Assembly (NCBI GenBank): GCA_001600635.1
Contig: BCKL01000031.1
Span: 98,650-162,649 of the forward strand
Origin: Leucosporidium creatinivorum
Lineage: Eukaryota > Basidiomycota > Microbotryomycetes > Leucosporidiales > Leucosporidiaceae
Reading direction: 5' to 3'
Length of the DNA: 64,000 nucleotides
Numbering within the stretch: position 1 is the stretch's first letter; each line of letters starts with the position of its first letter. Positions 10,426-21,125 of the stretch are shown here, in pieces. The position numbers and the translations under genes are program-made. Under the pieces are notes generated by a model. It saw only the letters and a list, made by a program, of their open reading frames with translations, made no database searches and was not told where the DNA came from.

Positions 10426-13400
10426 TCACTTGAGCAGCACCCTCAACTCCTCCTCCACCTCGGGCACATCCTTCTCCACCGCGACCTCCAGCACCTCCTT
10501 CTCCAACCCATCCACCGCCTTGCCCTTCCCCTTTGCCGAAGGAGGGTACGCCGCTCCCTCGGGCTCCTTCTCAACGACGACCTTCCTCCTCCTCATTCCT
10601 CCCTTCTCCGGATCGCTCGACGACGCCGCTTCGGCTCGCTGACGATCCGAGGCTTCGACGACCTGACGGAAAGTGACGAAGAGGACCTCGGCGTCGGCTA
10701 TGATGGCTTCGATGTCGAGCGTTTGAGAGAGCTGAGTCGTGTATTTGAGGACCTGTCGTCGTCTCAGTCGTCAGCTAGGGTCACAGCGCGAGGGAGAGAG
10801 CCAAGACTCACCTCGTCAAATTCGCGCAAGTAGCGAATGATGACATCCCGGTGCGCCTCGAGGATGGCGAGGGCGATGAAGAGGTGGAAGTTGGTGCCGA
10901 GGTAGTCGGTCCAGAGGACCTCCCAGAGCTGGAGCGTCTGCTCGAAAGAGAGCTCGCGCTTGAAGCTGCAGAGGAGCCAGCGGAAGCACATGAAGAGGTT
11001 GAGGGAGCCGCACTCCTCTGCGAGGGGAGAAGAGGGTCAGCTCGGCGCTCCGAGATCAAGAAGAGACGACAACGCGCCGAGATGCTTGTACAGCTGCACA
11101 TCCATCGTCCTCAGTAATCCCTGCAACAGCGACAACTGCCCCTTCATCCCACTCTGATCCCTCAAAAAGTTGCCCTTCATCCTCTCCATCAACGTCTCGA
11201 ACGCCCAATACGCCATGACCTGGTCGCCCTCGCAGACGACATATATGGGAGAGAGGAGATCGCTCATCCCCTGGACGTAGTCGCGCGAGTCGGTGGCGAA
11301 GACGTAGGAGAGCAGGATCTCTTGCGTGCAGACGACGTGGGCGTTGGAGGGTGGGTGAGGAGAGTCGGCTTGGTTGAAGTCTTCGTCGTCCGAGGCGAAC
11401 ATGGGGTGGGTGCGGTCGGTACGGCGGCAGTCGATCTCTGCGGGAGGAGAAGCGGAAGGGTCAGCGCCGAGCTCACAAGCAGACAGAGCCGAGACGAGCT
11501 GCAACACACCGACTCTATGTGACTCCTCGACGTAGCGATCGGTCTTCTGAAGCTCCTGGTCGTTGGCCCACTTTGCCTTGAGCGACTCGTAGGCGGCGCT
11601 GAGGTGGAAGCGAGGTCAGCGAAGCCAGAGGCGCGTCGAATCGGGCCCAGCTTACGTCTTCTCCTTCCTCAAAGCTTTCCGCTCCTCGGTGTTCGAGTCC
11701 CACGGGAAGACGTTGAGGAGGAAAGGCCAGACATCTCGGCGAACGTCGTGCGCGAGGCCCTACGGAAGGCAACGAATTAGCTCTTCGAGTCTGAAGGCGG
11801 CCTCAAGCCTCCACTCACGCGCTGGAAGATGCGCTTCTTCGCCTCGTCCTCCGTCAGCATGAGCTTGCCATGGTCGTCGAACCACGCTGCCCACTCGGTA
11901 TCGACGATGGGCGTTGCGGAAGCGCGAGTCGATTTCGGTCGAGTGATCTTGTAGGTTGACTGCGCAGATGGGAGTTCAGCGAGGGCAAGACGAAAGAGCG
12001 GCGAGACGACGTACAGAGAGCACCTCGAACGCCCCAACTTCGGTGTCCTCTGCTCGTCCTCCTGGGCCGCTGATGACGACCTCGGCGCGACGGGCTCGCT
12101 CTCCCTCCTCGGCAACGACCCTCGCCCACTTGGCCAAGTAGACTCGAGCAGCATCGTAGGCCTGTGAGAGAAGTGGAAGATCAGTTTGGAGGCTCGACTG
12201 GAGAGGCTCGAGACTACTCACGCCAACGCCGGCGGTCTCTTGCAGACGAGTGAGCTCTCCTGGTGCGGTAGCGAACTGAGCGATGGGCTCGGGAATGTTC
12301 TTGAGGATGGGCTTGGCGAGAGGGTGAGAGAGGACGGATTGAGCGGCGGTCTGAGCGGCCGTACGAGCTCTGCGAAGGAGAGAAGGTCAGCCTCGCGCTG
12401 GAAGAGTCAGGGTATGAACTCACCCTCGAGTGATGCGACTGAACGAGTTGAGGACGTTGAACGTGAAGTTGTCCATCCCTGGTCCGACCTCATCAGGATA
12501 CTCTTGGTGATCAAGACTCTGATGCAAGATGCTGTTCCTCTTCCCCTCCCTCTGAGTCCGCTGCCTCGCCGTCATCGCCTCAGCCTCCCCGTTCCTCAGC
12601 CTCATCCCCTGCATCGCCTCACTTGGTACCGCCTCATCCTCGTACAGCGCCGTCGAGTGCACCTCGAGATCCGTCCTCGAAGGGTTGACGAGGAAGAGAC
12701 TCGGCTCAATCTGACTTCGCACGATTTGGGCGTACTGCCTCAGCTGACCGAGGAGCGCTTCTCCACCCCAGCTAGGAGGGACCTTGATACCCTCTCCGCT
12801 CCCTGCTCCTCGTCGGTCTGCGCCTAGAGCTCCAAGCGCGGCTGCTCGGCGATCTCGGTCGAGGACGGTGGAGCGCGACTCCTCGTCGTGGAAGTAGAGG
12901 GGAGGGAAGACGTCGCCGCCGTAGAGGGAGAAGGTGACGGATCCGAACCAGGCGGAGAGGGTGGGTGGTTGGATTTGAAGCGAGTAGAGCGTGCGGATGG
13001 GGATGGAGAAGGCGTGAGCCGAGGAAGGTGGGGGAGGAGTGACGAGGGTCGTTTCTGCTAGCGGGGAGAGGTCAATACACATCTAAGCAATGTATCGAGT
13101 TACAACGCACGCTCTGAATCGGTTGACAGCTCGACCAAGACGTAGCTCTCGTAGTCCGGCGTGCCCTCGATAGACGCCTCGGGGATCCAAGCCAAGAGGT
13201 AGTCGGTCGAGGTGCCGAGCTGTACTATCGAGATGAAGCCAGGAATATTGTCGCGAAGGTACGAGGTGGGGTGCTGTTGACGAGCAAGAGCGAGATCAGC
13301 GTGCTTGTTTGAGAGCTCGAGAAGCGCGAGATGAAGCTGACGAGGTACACCTTCGACTTGGAGTACCTGTGAGCAGCGGGAGGGTCAGCCAGATACTACA

Positions 13401-13726
13401 GCGTAGCCTCCGAGCAACTACTTACAGCAATCGCGCTCGTTCGGGCTCGCCAGTCTCCTCGTCGCCGTCATAAGATGAAGCTCGCTCTCCCCAAGTGCTG
13501 CCTCCTTCGTACGCTCGTGCTCCCAGCGGATCCTGCGCTAGTCGTCCCGTAGGCTTGTGCGATACCTCTACAGCATCTTCCGACTGTACCGTGCGAGCGA
13601 TAGCGAATGCAAGAGTCAGTGGCGGCAAGGCGGTGGAGCTCCCAGTAGGGCTTCGAGCTCTTAAAGACCTACAGAGCGGTCGTCGATTGAGTCTACATCA
13701 GAAGGTGTTGCTGGTCCTCCTCCCAT
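10426..13726 (-). CDS. GYP7: GYP7-type TBC-domain Rab GTPase-activating protein
   Basis: About twelve exons. Exon 1 at 13726 gives MGGGPATPSDVDSIDDRS, followed by the GYP7-type N-terminal domain (LLYSKSK, HPTSYLRDNIPGF, DYLLAWIPE, a PH-like region). The TBC domain begins at GLAHDVRRDVWPFLLNVFPW (around 11740) and includes EIDCRRTDRTHPMF with the catalytic Arg finger (around 11430), YVQGMSDLLSPI with the Gln finger (around 11260), and LWEVLWTDYLGTNFHLFIA (around 10900). The C-terminal exon is Lys/Glu rich. GYP7 accelerates GTP hydrolysis by Ypt7/Rab7 at late endosome and vacuole. Both catalytic fingers are present. An insert rich in charged residues lies between the PH-like region and the TBC domain, as in other fungi. 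Confidence 0.93.
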
Positions 13727-14228
13727 CGCTAAGTCGAAGTGAGCAGGCGAGAACGTTGAAGTGCAAGCAGCGGCGCGTCGACTTGCGAAGTGAGGCGGGT
13801 CAGGGGTGTCACAGGGAGGAGGGTGCAGATGGTGTCAGGTCGAGCGTGAGCACTTTCCGAGAGCTTTAGGTCACTGCTCTGGTTTTCTCGAGGCTCGACA
13901 ACCGACTTCGGAGCAGCTTCGGCGTTCGCTTCGCAAGGAAATGGCTCTGCCTGGTCTCGCACTACTTCGGCCGGCTGTAGCAAGGTCGCGTCTGTCTGAA
14001 AGCTACTGCTCCGAGCTTTTACGGTCTTCTGGGACTCCCCCGACTCTGCAGCGTGGCAGCCGACCGCTCCCCATCATCGCCGAGCCCCTCTCGCTGCTCG
14101 GTCGGCTCTGCTGAAGGTATCGGAAGTCTGCTATGGCTTGCTAGGATCTCTCGCTGCTCCTGAGTATCTCCTCCTACGGTTCCCACTTGCCCCCGCCTTG
14201 TTGTCGAGTCACCGCTCTCGGCGCTTAG

Positions 14229-14450
14229 TGCGAGGTCTGTGGAGCGTCCGAAAAGCTTCAGAAGTGTTCAGGATGTGGCTGGAGCTTGTAGTGCTCTACG
14301 GCACACCACGCGAGGACTGGATGACCCACAAGGACTGGTGAGCTTTGAGTTTCGGGCCTCTTGCCTTCGTCTTAGCGTGCGCCGACTCGGAGCTGAACTC
14401 CCTCCGCTCACCAGGTGCAAGAAGAATCGCAAGTCGACCTTGAGCTGAAC
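14229..14450 (+). pseudogene. Relic of a MYND-finger gene (C-terminal finger only)
   Basis: From 14229 the frame reads CEVCGASEKLQKCSGCGWSL, then a TAG where paralogs have Tyr, then CSTAHH; a one-base shift follows, after which REDWMTHKDW is found in another frame. The family intron that splits the last Trp codon is still recognisable, with CKKNRKSTLS after it (about 14413-14442). The N-terminal 250 or so residues are absent: the sequence just upstream (13980-14115) instead matches the far 5' flank of MYND copy 6 in inverted orientation. So this is a deleted, decayed copy of the gene now seen at 55.4-56.7 kb. Confidence 0.85.
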
Positions 14451-15045
14451 TCACAAGTGCCTAGTGCGGACTGACGTGGCTGAGGTAAGTCTTGGAGCCT
14501 CTACTTTTGCAAGCCGGCCTCGCTGTCCTTCTCGGCGTTTGCAGGTGGTCGAGCCGAGCCAGTCGGAAGACGCGTGCTGGGGTGAGTAGCAATCAAACAA
14601 GGTCAAAGAGCTGTAACAATACACTTGAGCAGCGCCGGAGACGCCAAGAGCTCGAGACAGCGGGCAAGAGAGCTTCGGCGAATGACTGGCGAGCTCGGTT
14701 GACATTCAGCGCAGCTCCCCGAGGTTGAGGAGTGGTAGGCTATGCGAAAGCCACCATCCGCGCAACTCAGCCATTCGCATGTACCTTGACTGAGTTCAAC
14801 TCGGTACAGAGGGCATCAACGAAAGCATGAGCACTCTCTCTTTCCGATTTCGGCGCCGAGCTCGGAGGCTGAGAGCAGATGAAATCCTCTCGCCTCGCGC
14901 TTCCGACCGCTCCGGCCCACCCCATCAAGCGTTCGAACTTGGTGTAAATAATGCTATTGCGCGTGGGGGTTGATGAGAAGTGACTAGTGTATAACGATGA
15001 GACATGGAAAGGGAGCGGGCGCTAACGCCGAGACGAGACATCAAA
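14451..15045 (-). repeat. Duplicated gene-free block, copy A (inverted partner at 54836-55440)
   Basis: Read on the minus strand from 15045, this block shares long matches with the plus strand from 54836: CTCGTCTCGGCGTTAGCGCC, TCTCATCGTTATACACTAG, CGGTCGGAAGCGCGAGGCGAGAG, GCATAGCCTACCA and CGCCGAAGCTCTCTTGC, in the same order with similar spacing. Divergence is moderate (substitutions and small gaps), so it is not an assembly echo. No continuous reading frame is shared. It lies between the MYND relic and secreted copy 2; its partner lies between MYND copies 5 and 6. Confidence 0.85.
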
Positions 15046-15080
15046 CGCCGACGACCTTAAGGCCAGCAGCGCCGACGACC

Positions 15081-15859
15081 TTAAACCAGGAGCGCGAGTC
15101 CTCCAGCGAGAAGGAGAGCGAGTCCACCGGCAGCCGCGTTCTTGCCAGCTCCAGCCTTCTTGTCGGTAGGGCTGGCTGCAGCGGCGGAGGAGGAGATGAC
15201 GGTTGCGGCGCCCTTGGCTCCAGCGGCGGAACCCGAGCTGGCCGAAGAGGAGCTGCCCGAGGAGGAGCTGCCCGAGGCAGAGCTGATGGGGGAGGAGGTC
15301 GCCGAAGCCGAGGCCGAGGAGGGAGGGGCAGCGGTTCCCTGGACGTAGGTCAGGTTCGAGTCGGTTCCGTTGGTGACGGTGGGACAGTAGGTGTTCCAGG
15401 CTGCAGAAGTCGAGTTCAGTTACAGAGACTGAGAGACAGCAGAGAGCGAAGAACGAACAGTCGATGAGGTCCATGGCGTTGGTGGTGTTGGACAGGCAGC
15501 CCGTGCAGGCGGTGAGGAGGGAGCCAAGCGAGGGATCACAGAAGCAGTCGAGCGAATCCTCTAATGTAGACGAGTCGTTGAGACCGGAGCATTTCTATTT
15601 CGGCGCCGAAGGATGTCGTCAGCCGAGTCGCCGAGGGAAGCAGACACGGCCTACTCACGTCGCTGTAGCCGTCAGTCCAGGGCTTGCAAGCATCTGCGCA
15701 TGCAGGCTCGATGAGGACGGTAAAGGCGTCGCCGATAGACTGAGCGCGAGAGACGGCTGAGCAAAGTCGAAGCGGTCAGTACTCGCCGAAGCTCGTAGAG
15801 GTCGCCTGAAGCTCACCAGCGAGAGCAAGAGTGGCAAAGGATACGAGAGTGAGCTGCAT
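15081..15859 (-). CDS. Small secreted 8-cysteine GPI-type protein, copy 2
   Basis: Signal peptide MQLTLVSFATLALAAVSRA from 15859, then CADACKPW, KCSGLND, CFC, CTGC and WNTYC (eight cysteines in the family spacing C-x3-C, C, C-x-C, C-x2-C, C), NxS/T sequons, a Ser/Ala-rich stretch of about 45 residues (SSGSSSSASSGS) and a hydrophobic tail GGLALLLAGGLALLV ending at TAA 15081-15083. This architecture predicts secretion and a GPI anchor. Three introns. Just after the stop the 15-base word CGCCGACGACCTTAA is repeated (15046-15060 and 15069-15083), so the stop itself sits in a small tandem duplication. Spacing differs from the CFEM pattern, so I do not call it CFEM. Confidence 0.85.
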
Positions 15860-16642
15860 GGTGATGTCGGCGGCGGAGAGAAGTGAAGAAGAGGAGGAAG
15901 AGAGAAGGAAAAAGGGAAAACGCTCGTTCTTCATTGAGCGAGGGGCGCCCGAGGGTACGGGCTCAGGTGCATTGCCCACGCTGTGCCAAAGTGCAGTAAG
16001 TCCGACCGAAGCACCTGCAAATAGCAGCAGAGGCGGAAGCGGTCGGTTTCCGCCGCCAGAACCGCTTCGGCGGAGGGCAGCGGGAGTGCTAAGAAGGTCA
16101 CGTGATGTACATGTGTCTAGGGCAGTGCAAAGTGCCATTCATTTTCGACCTCGGGCGATGCTCGTTAGCGTGCATGTGGCGATGACATGTCGTTGATGGT
16201 GAGAAGGGAGAAGCAGACACTCGGCGCCGAGCGAGAAGGGCAAAGCGAGCTCTGCAGCGAAGGCGAGGACCAGCAGCAGCTGACCCTGAGTAGTAAGTTG
16301 CAGACCCTAGAATCCGCTTTTGAAGCTGTGTATTCCCCTGCAAGGCTCAACAGAGCAGTGGACGACATGACGAGTCAACGTCGGCGAGAATGGTTGACGA
16401 GGGCGCCGAGTCTCGTTGAGTCTCGTTCCCAAGACTTCGGTCGACAATTTCAGAAGTTGCACAGCTCGCTCAATCCTCTTCCACCATCTCCCGCGCCTAA
16501 CAACAGCAAGCTCATCGTCTCGCCTCTCCGCAGCTCCTCCTCAGCTAGGTCACGATCTGCTCGGCGAGGATGGCGAGAGGTCAGCTTCGGCGTTTCTTGA
16601 CCTGCTTGGGCGTGAGACGCACCGTTGGGGAGACTTCAGAGC
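15860..16642. other. 5' region of secreted copy 2 and 3' flank of MYND copy 2
   Basis: Holds the promoter of the minus-strand secreted gene (with a GTCACGTGAT box) and, at about 16510-16605 on the minus strand, an intron-end and short exon-like segment shared with the 3' flank of MYND copy 5. An ATG frame at 16187-16600 on the plus strand would encode 137 residues without any family match; it crosses that shared segment in antisense and I do not accept it as a gene. Confidence 0.55.
16097..16106. promoter_or_regulatory. GTCACGTGAT box upstream of secreted copy 2
   Basis: A CACGTG core with GT and AT flanks, about 240 bases upstream of the copy 2 start codon. The same GGTCACGTGAT word occurs 272 bases upstream of copy 3 (20783-20793). 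CACGTG boxes with this flank are classic bHLH sites (Cbf1/USF type). Shared position in two paralogous promoters supports function. Confidence 0.5.
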
Positions 16643-17721
16643 TCAAGAAGAGGTGGCAGCCGACTTGGTGTTCTTCTTGCACCTGTGTGGAGGCGAGAGG
16701 GAAGGTCAGCTTCGGCTCGGCGATGAGGAAGAAGATAAAGCGAGGGACGAACCAGCTGCGATGGCCAGCCCAGTCTGCTTTCTGATGCTCGAGACTACAG
16801 TAGTACTCGTACCCACAATCAGCACACTTTGCGAGTCCATTTTTCTTGCCGCAGATGGCGCAGCTCCGAGCTCGGACCGAGCAAGAGAAGAGCGCTGGCC
16901 GTGTCGGACACCTCTACGTCGATCCTGTTCAGGGCCGCCTGGGGCGAGATGTGTGTGACCCACTTAAAGACCTCGGGGCGGTCAAGGAGCTTCCCTCGCT
17001 CGGTCGTCCTGCGATGGGAGAGCAGCGCCGAGCGTGCTTCGTCGCAGAGCGGTGGCAGGATCGCCGTTTCGTGGTCGCCATCGTATTGCTCCCAGAAGGG
17101 CGGCGTGAAGTCTTCAGCTTTGCGTCTAACGAGGGTGTCGAATGTCTTGTAGGAGGTGGTGAGGCCGTAGAAGGAGTGCCGAGACGAAACGATGACGGCG
17201 GAGATGCCGGGAGGACCATGGAGCAGGGTGACTACTCCGGTCATCTTGTCGAGGGTGAGGGCAAGAGGTCCTTTCTTGGCGCTGGGTAGGAAGCGAAGAA
17301 CGCCGGGGCGGAAGAGGGGAGGGATCGCCTGTTCCAAAGCGCTCGGCAACCGCTCGTTCGTAGTCGCGCCCATCAGCACCTGAAGCTCCAAGGTACGGCC
17401 CTGGGACTTCATCGCATGTACTGCACCCTCCAGGAGCACACGCCTCATCTCCGTGCTGTAAGCTGACCACCGCTCACTCGGGAGAAGGGCGAAGGAGTGA
17501 CCCGTTTCGGGGCAGTGCCCTACTATGGCGCACGAGTCGAGGCCGCCGCTCAGACCCGCTACAGGTGTTTCGGGCGAGAGCTTCCCCCAGCAGGCGGGTG
17601 CGATAGGGTAGTAGTTGGGGAGCGAGAGGATCTTGCTTGAGCTGGCGAGAGCTGCAGGCATGCCAGGGAAGGAGGCGAAGGCGCTGCTGGGGAGGTTGTG
17701 GTGCTGGACGGTGAGACCCAT
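16643..17721 (-). pseudogene. MYND-finger protein, family copy 2, frame broken before the finger
   Basis: Starts MGLTVQHHNLPSS at 17721 and runs for about 290 residues with family landmarks (CAIVGHCPETGHS, LLEGAVHAMKSQGR, VVTLLHGPPGISA). A perfect-looking MYND finger follows (CAIC, CADC, YYCSLEHQKADWAGHRSW, then C in WCKKNTKSAATSS), but it is in a different frame from the body: the upstream frame instead runs on to LRHLRQEKWTRKVC and stops at 16819. No usable intron lies at the switch (around 16870). Either one base is gained or lost, which would remove the zinc finger, or the reference has a base error. The last intron has the unusual donor GTTCGT, as in copy 5 (GTTCGC). It is divergent from copy 3, sharing the 480-base region between them. 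Confidence 0.75.
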
Positions 17722-18201
17722 GCTGTTCTCCCTCCTTGAGTGAGGACGAGAGAGTCCAATCGAGCTGTCGAGACGAGGCGGCGAGCAAGATGTGGCAGGA
17801 AGACAAGAGGCGAAATCCAACTCGGCTCGCCTCTTTCCTTCCCACTTCATCTCGCTTCTCTCTTCTCGTCGCTCTCAGCTTTCGACTCTTCCAGGGGACT
17901 ACAGAAGCACAGCTACAGCTCGACTACAGCTCTACACCTTTCCAACCCTTCCAAAGCTCGACGCTCGGGCGCTGAAACACGTCGAGGCGGACGAACGAGT
18001 GCCAGTCGCTGCTGCTGCTACAAGTCAACAAGGAGAGTCCAAGTCGAGCTACAGGTGATCCTCCAGCTCCAGAGAGCAGAGGGTGAGAGCTGTGGGGCAG
18101 TAGCTGACCCCCTCACACGCGCAGACCGAGCCCTCTTCGCGCCCTCTCCCCTCGCCGGTCGCTCGCTGTGCCCTTTCTTCGACCGCCCTCCTACCACCAC
18201 A
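17722..18201. promoter_or_regulatory. Shared upstream region of divergent MYND copies 2 and 3
   Basis: Contains the conserved module (17790-18060) also found at 8990-9260 and, inverted, at 53230-53515: GGCAGGAAGACAAGAGGCGA, GACTACAGAAGCACAGCTAC, AGCTCGACGCTCGGGCGC, AAACACGTCGAGGCGGACGA, CAAGTCAACAAGG. On the copy 3 side it continues to a likely 5'-leader intron ending near AGCTGACCCCCTCACACGCGCAG (about 18110), then a short leader to the ATG at 18202. A single region must drive both genes. Confidence 0.7.
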
Positions 18202-19281
18202 ATGCCCATCCAGATCAACCGTCTCTCGCTCGACTCGCCTAGTGCAGCTTCGGGAGCAACCACGAGCAGTAACATCGCATCGCCAGGCTTGATCGAACTG
18301 GCGCCGTACAGCTACGCCCTCTTCGAGGCCGAGTCCGCCGCTGAGGGAGCAACAGGAAGCACTTCGGAAGGCATCATCGTAGCCCACTGTGAGGCGACCA
18401 AGCGCCACTCCATCTTGCTGCTCGGCAAGGATCAAATCCGCTTCGACTCTTTCGCCGAGCATGTCGAGCACCTTCGCGGCGGTTCCGAGGGACACAGCAT
18501 CGAGGTTTGCTACATCGCCAATCCTCAGCGTCTCAGCAGCTCGTTCCTTCCCACCCTCGGTCCCGTCCTCGTCAACCTCGGCGCTCCCTTCCGCCTCATT
18601 TTCACCTTCCAAACTGTCCCGCTCGAAGGAGCACAGCGCTTCACCGTCGCCAAATCGCCGCCTCAAGTCTCTCTTTTCAAAAGCGCGTCGCCGACCCCTC
18701 TGCCCCTCCTCGAAACCACCGATCCCTTTCAACAGCTCTTTGCGATTCTCGCCGTCCTCGAAGCCAACATGCTCGCCGCCAAGGGTACGTCTATCACGCC
18801 CTTCTGCGCCTACGACGGACAGGATACAACTCGACGACTTCCTGCGCTCTCCCCTCCCGTCCTCTTGCTCATCCACTCGGCTCGCGCTTCCCTCGGCGCC
18901 AATGTCGCTCCTCGCTCGCACAGCAAGAAGAGCTCCCCTTCGCTCAACGACTTGGTCAGCTTGAGCAAGCAGGCGTTTGCTCGAGGCACTGCGTTCCCAG
19001 CGAGTATGCCGCATTCACTGGCGTCGTTGGGGCGCTACTGCAGCGTGTGCGGAGAACAGGCGCTGTCGAAATGCTCGGCGTGCAAGACGGAGAACTACTG
19101 CTCTTCGACGCATCAGCAGGAGGATTGGAATCATCACAAAGCCTGGTGAGTCTGACGGTCTATCACAGGCTCTCGCAAGCGGTGGCGCCTCGCGTTCGCC
19201 GCCTCTCCATCGCCGAGTGACTAACTTGCTTCTTGCTTCAGGTGCAAGCTCGCGCGTGACCCCGAGCCGAGCTCACGCTAA
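18202..19281 (+). CDS. MYND-finger protein, family copy 3
   Basis: Starts MPIQINRLSLDSPSAASG and is very similar to copy 4 (MPIQIDRLSLDLSSATSG) throughout, including GIIVAHCEATKRHSILLLG and HVEHLRGGSEGHSIEVCYIA, so the two are a recent duplicate pair. The finger reads CSVCGEQALSKCSACKTENY then CSSTHQQEDWNHHKAW, and the family intron (about 19149-19241) splits the last Trp codon. The last exon gives CKLARDPEPSSR and stops at 19279-19281. Aligned with copy 4, one base is missing after the DP codons; in copy 4 the frame continues as TRELTKKETVTLVPTWEL. The finger itself is intact, so the change only replaces the tail. Partner and cellular role unknown. Confidence 0.85.
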
Positions 19282-19795
19282 AGGAGGTCGTCTCTTTGAT
19301 TCCTACTTGGGGACAGTACGTATCCTGCTCGCTCTCTTCGCGAGCGAGGCCGGCCGAGCAGCTCGTTGACTCAGCGCTCTTCTTGCGCAGGGAACTCTGA
19401 TCCGGAATACCATCGCTGTAGCTTTGACGAGGCACGATACCTTAGTAGCTCGTTCTGCTTTTGCTTGCTCTGTAGCTTACTAGCCTGTTCTCTGACAAGC
19501 ATCGCCTCGGCGCGAGCGAGAGGACAGACACCTCCGCCGAGCTTCCTGTCCGCGTTCTGCAGACTCGGCTCCACATTCATGTTTCCGTGATTTGCTACCC
19601 ACCGGCTCACTATCGCTCGAACTCGACGAGTAGAGCAAAAAGCTACCGCCGTGGCCCACCTCGTCGTGTCTCGGCGCCGAGCCAGAGAGACCTGTTTCGC
19701 GGTTATGCAGTGGGGCAGCGAGCTTGCGGGAAGCTTTAAGCTGTGTATAAATGCTGATATAAGAAATGGGGTCAAGATAAAGTCCCCCCCCCCGC
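19282..19795. other. Convergent intergenic region
   Basis: The first 130 bases still align with the C-terminal tail and downstream exon of the MYND family (an acceptor at about 19390 follows a GTACGT donor at about 19318). The remainder has no recognisable gene; a run of ten C lies at 19784-19793 next to the stop of secreted copy 3. Confidence 0.5.
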
Positions 19796-20518
19796 TTAAG
19801 CCAACAGCATCAACCCAGCAGCGACGAGAAGAGCGAGCCCTCCCGTCGCGACCTGCTTAACGGCTCCAGAATCCTTGCCGGTGGAGGTAGCTCCAGGCGC
19901 GGAGGTAATTAAGGTGCAGGCGACCGTCTGCGAGGGCGAAGAAGCAGGAGCGGCCGCTCCCTGGACGTAGGTGAGGTTGGTAGTAGTCGAGTTGTCCGAA
20001 GCGAGGGGAATGCAGAAGTCGTTCCAGGCTGTTTGATGGTCCGGTGTCAGTTCCTGAGAAAGAGAGAGTGTCGGTGGCGAACTGACAAGTGACGAGCTCC
20101 TCTCCGAGGGTGTGGTTTGACAAGCAGCCGGTGCAGCCGAGCATGAGCTTCCCGAACGACATGTCGCAGTAGCAGACTATTCCCTCCAGTAGCTTCTCAT
20201 CGTCCTCGTTATCGAGTAAAGGGGTGCATTTCTGTATCGGTGCAAAGCGAGGGTCAGTCAACGCGGTGGACGATGAAGGCCGAACCGAACTCCGAACGTT
20301 GGTGAGGGTGTCGGTAAACGGAGAGCATGCTTGCTTGCATGCGGGCTCGATGAGGTCGGCGATGGAGGTGTTGTGGGTAATAGTTTGCGCCTGAGAGACG
20401 GCTGGGGAGTGAAGGAGGGATCAGTGAGTTGGCATCGCCGCATCGCCGAGCGCCGAGGGAAGGGCGGAAGCTCACCAGCGATGGCAAGAGTAGCAAAGGA
20501 GACAGCAATGAGCCTCAT
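19796..20518 (-). CDS. Small secreted 8-cysteine GPI-type protein, copy 3
   Basis: Signal peptide MRLIAVSFATLAIAAVSQAQ from 20518; core cysteines CKQACSPF, KCTPLL, CYC, CTGC and WNDFC follow the family spacing. The stretch NSTTTNLTYVQG matches the xLTYVxG segment before the linker in copies 2 and 4. The linker is shorter than in copy 2 and contains one extra Cys (TVACTLI). The hydrophobic tail GGLALLVAAGLMLLA ends at TAA 19796-19798. Three introns. Predicted extracellular, GPI-anchored; function unknown. Confidence 0.85.
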
Positions 20519-21125
20519 GATGCGAGTTGGAGAGTGAGTTGTGCGGGAGAAAAGCGAAATGAAGGAGAAAGAAAGAAAGAGAGAGAGCGGAAAGGAAGAA
20601 GCAGAAGCCTGATCTGGCGAAGGGAGTCATGGCTTTGAAGCCCCTGTTGAAGCTCCTGCAGCACGATATTCGTATGTCCGGCGGCTTCTGCTCCACTGAC
20701 ACACTGAGAAGAGAAGATCTACTCCTTACAGCGCTGCAAGTCGGCTCGGCGGGCGCGGACGACACCGCTCGGGGGCGGTGCGGGTCACGTGATTTGTATG
20801 ACGATAGGCAGGGTAGCACAGTACGCCCTCTCATGCGCCCTGCAAGCTGCTAGGGTCTTGTATCGGAGCGAAGCCTGCTCGCAAGCTCAATCAAGCTGGA
20901 AGTCGGCGCCGAACTCAGAGCTGACTCGGAGACTCGAGAGCACGAAAGCTTGAGGCTGCTCCCCGCTCAATGGCTGAGCCATTTTCTCGATACGAGCACA
21001 AAGATGAGGTATAACCAATACAAATGCGACTGGCCAGCTTCCAGCACCGTCTGAAACTCAAGAAGGGGCTATAAATGGAGATAGACGCCATCGCCGAGCG
21101 CCGAGCCAACCCTTCCTGCTGCCTC
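20519..21125. other. 5' region of secreted copy 3
   Basis: Promoter region of copy 3 with a purine-rich leader on the plus strand (about 20550-20600) and a GTCACGTGA box at 20784-20792, 272 bases from the start codon. The right part is the 3' flank of copy 4. No gene recognised. Confidence 0.55.
20784..20792. promoter_or_regulatory. GTCACGTGA box upstream of secreted copy 3
   Basis: Palindromic CACGTG core in the same context as the site upstream of copy 2 (16097-16106). Its spacing from the start codon is about 270 bases compared with about 240 in copy 2. Confidence 0.5.

Noticed and set aside
16187-16600. 137-codon plus-strand ATG frame
   Set aside because: Runs antisense across an intron-end and exon-like segment shared with the 3' flank of MYND copy 5; no family match. 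Kept only as a note.
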